Assembly: GCA_903953455.1 (NCBI GenBank)
Contig: CAJBJW010000237.1
Span: 1 to 19,318 of the forward strand
Reading direction: 5' to 3'
DNA: 19,318 bases
DNA from: an uncultured Pseudomonadota bacterium
GTDB taxonomy: Bacteria > Pseudomonadota > Gammaproteobacteria > Methylococcales > Methylomonadaceae
Part shown: piece by piece, positions 6,509 through 11,948 of the stretch
Position numbering within the stretch: position 1 is the first letter of the stretch
How the letters are laid out: every line of letters begins with the position of its first letter
Notes under the pieces: model-generated
Database searches by the model: none
Told to the model about the DNA's origin: nothing
The model's input: the letters and a program-made list of their open reading frames with translations, nothing else
Translations under genes and position numbers: made by a program

Positions 6509-8368
6509 CTACACTTCGTGATAAAGCTTAGCACCATCGTTTAAAAACTCTTGTGACTTTTCATTCATCCCGAGTTTAATGGCCTCTTCATCGGCAACGC
6601 CTTTTTCTGCTGCATAAATACGCACGTCTTGGCTAATTTTCATTGAACAGAAATGCGGACCACACATTGAACAGAAATGCGCCACTTTTGACGATTGTTT
6701 TGGCAATGTTTCATCATGGAATTCACGTGCTTTTTCAGGATCTAAACCAATGTTGAATTGATCTTCCCAGCGGAATTCAAAACGCGCTTTAGACATCGCA
6801 TTATCACGCGCCTGCGCACCAGGGTGCCCTTTGGCTAAATCTGCCGCATGCGCTGCAATTTTATAGGTCACAATGCCTTCGCGGACGTCTTGCTTATTTG
6901 GCAGACCCAAATGCTCTTTTTGCGTCACATAACAAAGCATCGCGCAACCATACCAACCAATATTGGCCGCGCCAATGGCTGAAGTGATATGATCATAACC
7001 TGGAGCAATATCCGTTGTGAGCGGGCCTAGTGTATAAAACGGTGCTTCACCACATTCCTCAAGTTGCTTTTCCATATTCACTTTAATCATGTGAAGTGGA
7101 ACGTGCCCTGGACCTTCAATCATGGTTTGTACATCATGCTTCCATGCAATTTTGGTCAATTCACCTAGCGTTTCAAGCTCACCAAATTGGGCGGCATCAT
7201 TCGCATCATAAATTGATCCAGGTCTTAAACCATCACCCAGTGAAAATGAGACGTCATACGCTTTCATAATTTCGCAAATTTCTTCAAAATGCGTGTATAA
7301 GAAACTTTCCGTGTGATGTGCAAGACACCATTTCGCCATAATCGAGCCGCCGCGCGACACGATGCCTGTCATGCGCTTTGCCGTCAATGGAACGTGATGC
7401 AGACGGACCCCTGCGTGAATAGTAAAATAATCCACGCCCTGCTCTGCTTGTTCAATTAATGTATCGCGAAAGATTTCCCATGTTAAATCTTCGGCTTTGC
7501 CATTCACTTTTTCAAGCGCTTGATAAATAGGAACGGTACCAATAGGCACAGGTGAATTACGCAAAATCCATTCACGTGTTTCATGGATGTTTTTACCGGT
7601 TGATAAATCCATAATGGTGTCACCACCCCAGCGAATTCCCCAAAGCATTTTTTCGACTTCTTCTTCGATAGACGAGGTGACCGCTGAATTTCCTAAATTA
7701 CCGTTAATTTTCACGAGAAAATTACGACCAATAATCATCGGCTCAAGTTCTGGATGATTAATATTGCAAGGAATAATAGCTCGTCCACGCGCCACTTCTG
7801 AGCGAACAAATTCCGCCGTAATGACATCGGGTATTGATGCACCAAACGAATCACCAGGATGTTGATCTTTCCATAGTTCGCGCATTTCTTCCATTTTTTG
7901 GTTTTCGCGAATGGCAATAAACTCCATTTCTGGCGTGATAATCCCTTGACGCGCATAGTACATTTGCGACACGTTCTTACCCGCTTTTGCACGACGCGGT
8001 TTGCGCACTAATTCAAAACGTAATTCATCTAAACTTTTGTCGGCTAAACGCTCTTGACCGTATTTTGAACTTAAATTTTCTAGCTCTTCCGTGTCATCAC
8101 GCTCTAAAATCCATGCAGCACGCATCGCTTTTAGGCCTTTTTTCAAATCCACCTCTACATTAGGATCTGTATACACACCGGAGGTATCGTAAACATAAAT
8201 CGGTGCATTTTTTTCAACAGCACCAAAATGGACGGGCGTATCTGATAGCGTAATTTTACGCATAGGCACTTGAATATCAGGACGTGAACCTTCTACATAG
8301 ATTTTTTCAGAAGCAGGATAGGAATCAATCTTGATATTGCTTGCTGCTGTATTTGAGTCTGCGCTCAT
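6509..8368 (-). CDS. thiC: Phosphomethylpyrimidine (HMP-P) synthase ThiC
   Basis: ThiC is the radical-SAM enzyme that rearranges 5-aminoimidazole ribotide to HMP phosphate in thiamine pyrimidine synthesis. ATG 8368 gives 619 residues, usual for proteobacterial ThiC, with GGAG 8 bases upstream; an upstream start adds 9 residues and lacks this site. Conserved blocks include MYYARQGIITPEMEF, GNLGNSAV, WGGDTIMDLSTG, DYFTIHAGV, SRGGSIMAKWC, MIEGPGHVP, LGPLTTDIAPGYDHI and the 4Fe-4S-binding CSMCGPHFC near the C-terminus (C566, C569, C574). It has its own promoter and a TPP riboswitch leader, so regulation by thiamine pyrophosphate is expected. No other thiamine gene is in the window. Confidence 0.97.
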   Translation of the reverse strand: MSADSNTAASNIKIDSYPASEKIYVEGSRPDIQVPMRKITLSDTPVHFGAVEKNAPIYVYDTSGVYTDPNVEVDLKKGLKAMRAAWILERDDTEELENLSSKYGQERLADKSLDELRFELVRKPRRAKAGKNVSQMYYARQGIITPEMEFIAIRENQKMEEMRELWKDQHPGDSFGASIPDVITAEFVRSEVARGRAIIPCNINHPELEPMIIGRNFLVKINGNLGNSAVTSSIEEEVEKMLWGIRWGGDTIMDLSTGKNIHETREWILRNSPVPIGTVPIYQALEKVNGKAEDLTWEIFRDTLIEQAEQGVDYFTIHAGVRLHHVPLTAKRMTGIVSRGGSIMAKWCLAHHTESFLYTHFEEICEIMKAYDVSFSLGDGLRPGSIYDANDAAQFGELETLGELTKIAWKHDVQTMIEGPGHVPLHMIKVNMEKQLEECGEAPFYTLGPLTTDIAPGYDHITSAIGAANIGWYGCAMLCYVTQKEHLGLPNKQDVREGIVTYKIAAHAADLAKGHPGAQARDNAMSKARFEFRWEDQFNIGLDPEKAREFHDETLPKQSSKVAHFCSMCGPHFCSMKISQDVRIYAAEKGVADEEAIKLGMNEKSQEFLNDGAKLYHEV

Positions 8369-8393
8369 GGATAAAACTCCAAAATAAAAAAAC

Positions 8394-8432
8394 AAAAAAG
8401 CGCAGGAAGTATTGATTAGGCTTTCCTACGCT
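8394..8432 (-). terminator. Intrinsic terminator overlapping the TPP aptamer
   Basis: In the thiC leader, AGCGUAGGAA (8432 to 8423) can pair with UUCCUGCGCU (8408 to 8399): ten pairs with one G-U wobble and a 14-base loop. It is followed by six U and then more U-rich sequence up to the GGAG ribosome binding site. The 5' arm is the conserved 3' strand of the TPP aptamer itself, so the two structures exclude each other. Confidence 0.7.
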
Positions 8433-8501
8433 GGTATTAACCAGTTCAGGTGCAAAGGGTTTAATCTCAGCTTTGTCAAAAAAAACAAAGCACCCCTAGC
8501 C
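8419..8501 (-). promoter_or_regulatory. TPP riboswitch (THI element) in the thiC leader
   Basis: Read on the minus strand, the thi-box consensus is clear. GGGGTGC (8496-8490) is followed by GCTGAGA, then ACCCTTTGCACCTGAACTGG, TTAATA and CCAGCGTAGGAA. P1 forms from GGCT (8501-8498) and AGCC (8422-8419). The P3 arm has an A/T-only loop (CTTTG...CAAAG around 8470-8490). The P5 hairpin is CTGG/CCAG (8444-8431). It ends about 50 bases before the thiC start codon. The aptamer binds thiamine pyrophosphate; the expression platform is discussed under the overlapping terminator. Confidence 0.95.
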
Positions 8502-8517
8502 GGATTGATGAAGGTAA

Positions 8518-8544
8518 ATTATAGGATAATTAGACGAATTGCAA
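8518..8544 (-). promoter_or_regulatory. Candidate sigma70 promoter for thiC
   Basis: On the minus strand, a perfect TATAAT (8518-8523) has TTGCAA (8539-8544) 15 bases upstream, or TTTGCA at 16. The predicted start near 8511 lies about 10 bases before the riboswitch, which supports it. It begins 14 bases after the zipA stop codon. Confidence 0.6.
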
Positions 8545-8557
8545 ACCTATATGCAAA

Positions 8558-9358
8558 TTACAAACTATTGCGGATGGCATCAACCATTTCATTGGTAAGC
8601 ACTTGACGTCGATGATCGAGAATAACCCCATCCATTTGCTGTGCAAATACGACGATAGTGTGAACGTAATCGTTAAACGCCGCTATGCGGTCTTCAAGCA
8701 CGTCAATTTGCATAAAGAATACAATACCTGGGCAATAGAATTCTTCAATATTATCATGGGGAAAAGTCCCTGGCTCAAGCATACAAGCCGCACCAAATTG
8801 CACGAATCTATTTTCATCAATGCGTTCAAAAATCTGCATGCTGCCGTATTCTAAGCCTAAATTTTCCATAACATGGAAAATATCCGCACCATTAAAATCT
8901 TCATTGCCTTTGGTGATAACGCTAAATTGGATAATGGAAGGTGCGACAGCAGGTCTTTGTGGTGGGTCAAAATCAATTTCTTCGTGTGCGTGCACAACAG
9001 GCGACACTTTCGCATGTGTTTTTTCCACATCAACTTTTACCTGATGCGTAGATAAAGGTTGTGTCTTAGTCGATTTCTCTGATGATTTAGAATGCGTTGA
9101 CTGAAATACATCGACAATTTGTGTCGCTAAAGTTTTCTTTGCGTTTGACGGTATTTTTTTATCATGTGGCAAATCATCAATATACGCACCATCTAATTCA
9201 TCGAAATCATCGTCGAAATCATCGTCAAAGTCGTCACTATAGAAATCTTCTTCATCTTCACGTGCTTGCTTATCTTTGAGGTAGGCCGAAATAATCATGC
9301 TCACCATAATAATCAGGCCTGTACCAATAATTGCAATGCGTAATAATTCTTTATCCAT
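8558..9358 (-). CDS. zipA: Cell division protein ZipA
   Basis: ZipA anchors FtsZ to the inner membrane at the division site. I chose ATG 9358 (266 residues, MDKELLRIAIIG) over a GTG 24 bases upstream because the membrane segment then begins at once, as is normal for ZipA. Residues 6-26 are the membrane anchor. Residues 34-62 are very acidic, with a DDDF tandem repeat. About 70-135 is a hydrophilic linker. The C-terminal FtsZ-binding domain (about 138-266) shows SIIQFSVITKG, FERIDENRFVQFGA, MLEPGTFP, PGIVFFMQID and the final DHRRQVLTNEMVDAIR. The usual partners smc and ligA are not seen here. Transcription would run into the thiC leader. Confidence 0.92.
   Translation of the reverse strand: MDKELLRIAIIGTGLIIMVSMIISAYLKDKQAREDEEDFYSDDFDDDFDDDFDELDGAYIDDLPHDKKIPSNAKKTLATQIVDVFQSTHSKSSEKSTKTQPLSTHQVKVDVEKTHAKVSPVVHAHEEIDFDPPQRPAVAPSIIQFSVITKGNEDFNGADIFHVMENLGLEYGSMQIFERIDENRFVQFGAACMLEPGTFPHDNIEEFYCPGIVFFMQIDVLEDRIAAFNDYVHTIVVFAQQMDGVILDHRRQVLTNEMVDAIRNSL
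9203..9235. repeat. 12-bp tandem repeat inside zipA
   Basis: On the + strand GAAATCATCGTC occurs twice in tandem (9203-9214, 9215-9226), followed by a degenerate partial copy (9227-9235). It is in frame and encodes the DDDF repeat of the ZipA acidic linker, so copy-number change would lengthen or shorten the linker without breaking the gene. Confidence 0.8.
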
Positions 9359-9493
9359 CCACTTTCTACCAAGTCTGTGCACTGTAAATAGTAATTTTTA
9401 TCACATAATTAACCTCTTTATGTGTTTTCTACCCTCTATTGTAACCGCATTATTCAAAATAATTAAAAAGTTGAATACACACCAATTTTGATT

Positions 9494-9523
9494 TTGCTAT
9501 AAAAGCCCCTAATCTTTTATAAT
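9494..9523 (+). promoter_or_regulatory. Candidate sigma70 promoter for the queF operon
   Basis: TTGCTA (9494-9499) and a perfect TATAAT (9518-9523) are spaced by 18 bases. The predicted start, near 9530, would give a leader of about 200 bases before queF, containing both structures described at 9542-9585 and 9618-9677. Confidence 0.55.
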
Positions 9524-9541
9524 AACCATTTTCGTAATACA

Positions 9542-9585
9542 CCTAAAGATAACGCTATTTTTGGGTTTTAGGGTTGTTGCGTTAT
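9542..9585 (+). promoter_or_regulatory. Possible H-type pseudoknot in the queF leader
   Basis: CCTAAA (9542-9547) is complementary to TTTAGG (9567-9572), and ATAACGC (9549-9555) to GCGTTAT (9579-9585). The order A-B-A'-B' is that of an H-type pseudoknot with 6-bp and 7-bp stems and connecting lengths of 1, 11 and 6 bases. It does not match the preQ1-I consensus I know. The structure is only a possibility in AT-rich DNA. Confidence 0.3.
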
Positions 9586-9617
9586 GAATATTTCATTGCT
9601 TGCATTAGAATGCTAAC

Positions 9618-9677
9618 CAAAGATAAATTTTAATTCAAGGCAGGAAAAGCCTAAAAATTAGAGTTAAACTATCTTTG
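9618..9677 (+). promoter_or_regulatory. Imperfect hairpin in the queF leader
   Basis: Three nested helices are possible: CAAAGATA (9618-9625) with TATCTTTG (9670-9677), AATTTT (9626-9631) with AAAATT (9654-9659), and AGGC (9638-9641) with GCCT (9649-9652). The first two stack directly on the 5' side and are separated by a 10-base bulge on the 3' side. It ends about 50 bases before queF. Role unknown. Confidence 0.4.
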
Positions 9678-9728
9678 AAGACTCATTTTCACAGCCAGTT
9701 AGGCCATTGTAAATTGTTAGGATATTAA

Positions 9729-10130
9729 ATGACAGCGCCATCAAGTACACAAAAAATGAACACCCTCGAAACCTTTGAAAATCCAAACCCGCATCGTGAT
9801 TATACCATTCGCATAGATTCACCCGAATTTACATGCCTTTGCCCTAAAACAGGCCAGCCTGATTTTGCCACTATTCACCTCGAATATGTACCTGATAAGG
9901 TGTGCGTTGAGCTAAAATCACTCAAATTATATATCTGGGCATTTCGTGAACAAGGCGCATTTCATGAAGCCATCACAAATGAAATTTTAAATGATCTCGT
10001 GGAAGTCACCTCACCTAAATTTATGCGCATTCGTGCTGTATTTAACGTACGCGGAGGAGTTTACACCACCGTTGTCGTAGAGCACCGCAATCCCACATGG
10101 GTTGCACCAACCCCTATCACTTTACCGTAA
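9729..10130 (+). CDS. queF: NADPH-dependent 7-cyano-7-deazaguanine reductase QueF (short type)
   Basis: QueF reduces preQ0 to preQ1 in queuosine synthesis, in the cytoplasm. At 133 residues it is the short, unimodular type (as in Bacillus), not the 282-residue E. coli type. Motifs seen: EFTCLCPKTGQPDFA (33-47), in which C38 is the expected thioimide-forming cysteine and D45 its acid partner; ELKSLKLY (61-68), the QueF substrate/NADPH motif; FREQGAFHEAITN (72-84), with conserved E80; and VRGGVYTTVVVEHR (107-120). ATG 9729 has AGGA about 9 bases upstream. It starts a probable operon with the next two genes (gaps of 11 and 20 bases). Confidence 0.95.
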   Translation: MTAPSSTQKMNTLETFENPNPHRDYTIRIDSPEFTCLCPKTGQPDFATIHLEYVPDKVCVELKSLKLYIWAFREQGAFHEAITNEILNDLVEVTSPKFMRIRAVFNVRGGVYTTVVVEHRNPTWVAPTPITLP

Positions 10131-10141
10131 ATACTTAAATT

Positions 10142-10414
10142 ATGGAAAAACCGCCTACCTTTGCAGTTGCATTAAAATACGAAAAAGACAAGCAAGATGC
10201 CCCTGTTGTGACGGCAAAAGGTGCGCGGTTAATTGCCGATCAAATTTTAAAAGTGGCAGGTGAGCATGATATTCCACTTTATCACGACGCGGAATTAGTC
10301 AATTTATTATCTCAAGTTCCTATCGGGGATGAAATCCCACAAGAACTCTATCTTGCTGTCGCTGAAGTTCTCGCCTTTACCTATGCTTTAAATGGTAAAT
10401 CGCTCACTGAATAA
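10142..10414 (+). CDS. Stand-alone FlhB/YscU C-terminal-domain-like protein
   Basis: This 90-residue protein resembles the cytoplasmic C-terminal domain of the type III export switch FlhB/YscU without its membrane part. Matches are PPTFAVALKYEK (4-15), where FlhB has NPTHYAVALKY; APVVTAKGARLIADQI (20-35); IPLYHDAELVNLL (44-56); and IPQELYLAVAEVLAF (65-79). The self-cleaving NPTH is not conserved (PPTF), so autocleavage is not expected. Free-standing homologues are often annotated as an EscU/YscU/HrcU family protein or FlhB-like; their role is unclear. No flagellar or type III gene is nearby. It lies 11 bases after queF with no visible Shine-Dalgarno, so it may depend on translational coupling. 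Confidence 0.82.
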   Translation: MEKPPTFAVALKYEKDKQDAPVVTAKGARLIADQILKVAGEHDIPLYHDAELVNLLSQVPIGDEIPQELYLAVAEVLAFTYALNGKSLTE

Positions 10415-10434
10415 TCCAATCCTAAATAGCCTAC

Positions 10435-11286
10435 ATGACATTAAAAAATACATTCGTTGCTCTCTCACAAACCATTTTGCCTCACCATGCGCTCTCTGTA
10501 TTGGTAAGTAAATTTACACATAGCGAACATGTCGCGTGGAAAAATTTTCTCACAAACAAAATTATTTCACATTATGGCGTGAATATGGACGAGGCATTAA
10601 CGCAAGATTTAAGTGAATTTAAAAGTTTCAATGCATTTTTTACACGTGAACTTAAGCCTCAAACAAGACCTCTAACTACCGATATTGGCGCCATTGCCAG
10701 TCCAGCTGATGGTGTGGTAAGTCAATCAGGTCCTATTACACAAGGCGATATTTTTCAAGCAAAAGGAAAAAGCTTTACCGCAGCGCAATTACTTGGTGAT
10801 GAGCAGCTGGCAGAAAAATTTAATGATGGCATGTTTACCACCATTTATTTATCCCCAAAAGATTATCATCGTTTGCACATGCCAATGACTGGCACACTGC
10901 GTGAGATGATTCATATCCCTGGACGTCTATTTAGTGTCAATACGGCAACCACTAATGCCGTTCCCCGTCTATTTGCAAGAAATGAGCGTGTCGTGGCTAT
11001 ATTCGATACGGAAATTGGTCAAATGGCCTTAGTGCTGGTGGGTGCTATTTTTGTTTCGAGTATTGAAACGGTTTGGCATGGTATTGTTACCCCCCCAACC
11101 ATCAAAACAATACGAACATGGAAATATGAAAGCAATGCTCCAACACTCAAAATCGGTGAAGAAATGGGGCGTTTTAATATGGGATCAACCATCATTGTCT
11201 TATTTGAAAAAGATAAAATGTCCTGGAATGAGGATTTTACTGCTGAAAAAGCGGTCAACATGGGTGAAAAAATTGGCCAGTTTTAA
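10435..11286 (+). CDS. psd: Phosphatidylserine decarboxylase proenzyme
   Basis: Psd makes phosphatidylethanolamine from phosphatidylserine at the inner membrane and self-cleaves to form a pyruvoyl group. 283 residues, usual for the bacterial short form. The triad is visible: D92 in SPADGVV, H148 (or H145) in DYHRLHMP, and S251 in the cleavage motif. That motif reads FNMGSTI (247-253) where most relatives have LGST; the Gly-Ser cleavage pair is intact, so it should still process. FKSFNAFFTRELKP (62-75) and WHGIVTPP (214-221) are further conserved blocks. It follows the FlhB-like gene by 20 bases with no obvious ribosome binding site. No T-rich terminator follows. Confidence 0.95.
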   Translation: MTLKNTFVALSQTILPHHALSVLVSKFTHSEHVAWKNFLTNKIISHYGVNMDEALTQDLSEFKSFNAFFTRELKPQTRPLTTDIGAIASPADGVVSQSGPITQGDIFQAKGKSFTAAQLLGDEQLAEKFNDGMFTTIYLSPKDYHRLHMPMTGTLREMIHIPGRLFSVNTATTNAVPRLFARNERVVAIFDTEIGQMALVLVGAIFVSSIETVWHGIVTPPTIKTIRTWKYESNAPTLKIGEEMGRFNMGSTIIVLFEKDKMSWNEDFTAEKAVNMGEKIGQF

Positions 11287-11326
11287 TCAATACGTTTGCG
11301 TTCTTTATTTCTTAGCTCTTTGATAC

Positions 11327-11374
11327 CTATGGTCACAAAAAGCAAATTCATATCACAACTTAACGGTGACATAG
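11327..11374. repeat. Inverted repeat upstream of the YfiR-like gene
   Basis: CTATGGTCAC (11327-11336) and GTGACATAG (11366-11374) are complementary over nine positions with one bulged G, with 29 bases between. It lies just downstream of a good -35-like TTGATA (11320-11325) that lacks a convincing -10 partner. It could be an operator or a leader hairpin for the signalling cassette, or the 3' end of the psd transcript. Confidence 0.35.
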
Positions 11375-11393
11375 CGAGTGTGTCGGTTTAAGT

Positions 11394-11948
11394 ATGCTTT
11401 GCTTATGTGGAAATTTCATTCAAAAATCACTGCGCACTTTGTACATTACCACAGTAATAGCATGCTTTTTATTCATCACTCCTGTCTATGCGGAATCCGC
11501 AGAAATTGACCGCGGATTAAAAATTAAAATTGCTTATTTGTACCATTTTTCTCAATTTACGCAATGGGAAAAACCCTTAACAACGCTGAATTATTGTGTT
11601 TTTAATGATATTGCCATTAGTGAATTACTCAAAACGACATTTATTGACAAAAAATCCAGTGGTACGGTAAAACTTGCCGTACACGACATCACGGATCGTG
11701 ATGACTTGAGTATTTGCCAAATTATTTTTTTTCCGCACCCCGCCTCAAAAGAAATATTAAAATCAATTTACCACAAACCCATACTCTCAGTCGGTGTGCA
11801 GAAAGATTTTATCGATCTCGGCGGCATTATATTTTTATTTGAAGAAGATCAAAAAATTCATTTCTTTATTAATAATAACGATGCTCAAGAAGCGAATTTG
11901 AAAATGAACTCGCAATTACTTGCCTTATCAAGGTTGCCACCGCAATGA
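11394..11948 (+). CDS. YfiR-like secreted protein (DUF4154)
   Basis: 184 residues with a signal peptide: hydrophobic segment at about 14-30 and likely cleavage after VYA (31-33). The mature part has the YfiR/DUF4154 pattern: KIKIAYLYHFSQFTQWE (about 43-59), the short strand LNYCVFND (65-72) where relatives read CVLG, and the ending MNSQLLALSR (171-180). C68 and C108 could form the disulfide known in Pseudomonas YfiR; the second YfiR pair is absent. In Pseudomonas, YfiR is a periplasmic repressor of the diguanylate cyclase YfiN. Here it precedes a sensor kinase with a 4-base overlap, so control of that sensor domain is a reasonable inference. ATG 11394 has no strong ribosome binding site. Confidence 0.82.
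   Translation: MLCLCGNFIQKSLRTLYITTVIACFLFITPVYAESAEIDRGLKIKIAYLYHFSQFTQWEKPLTTLNYCVFNDIAISELLKTTFIDKKSSGTVKLAVHDITDRDDLSICQIIFFPHPASKEILKSIYHKPILSVGVQKDFIDLGGIIFLFEEDQKIHFFINNNDAQEANLKMNSQLLALSRLPPQ

Larger units (their letters stand above)
9359..9728. other. Divergent intergenic region between zipA and queF (370 bases)
   Basis: No convincing gene is present: a 64-codon open frame at 9297-9491 overlaps zipA and lacks any family resemblance. The region is AT-rich. It holds a good + strand promoter (9494-9523), two overlapping inverted repeats that could fold as a pseudoknot (9542-9585), a short palindrome GCATT-AG-AATGC (9602-9613), a larger imperfect hairpin (9618-9677), and the queF ribosome binding site (AGGA at about 9719). 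A zipA promoter must lie in the left part, but I could not pick one with confidence. Confidence 0.7.

Noticed and set aside
8412..8606. 64-codon plus-strand open frame over the riboswitch
   Set aside because: It crosses the TPP aptamer, the thiC promoter and the end of zipA; the structured RNA explains the conservation here.
8603..8854. 83-codon open frame on the plus strand
   Set aside because: Antisense to the conserved ZipA C-terminal domain, with no ribosome binding site or family resemblance.
9297..9491. Small open frame between zipA and queF
   Set aside because: It starts inside zipA on the opposite strand, is rich in Ile, Asn and Phe as expected of AT-rich noncoding DNA, and has no ribosome binding site.
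9530..9728. preQ1-I riboswitch upstream of queF
   Set aside because: I looked for the short hairpin with a C-rich loop and the A-rich tail ending in CTAA; the hairpins present do not fit that consensus, so only generic structure is reported.
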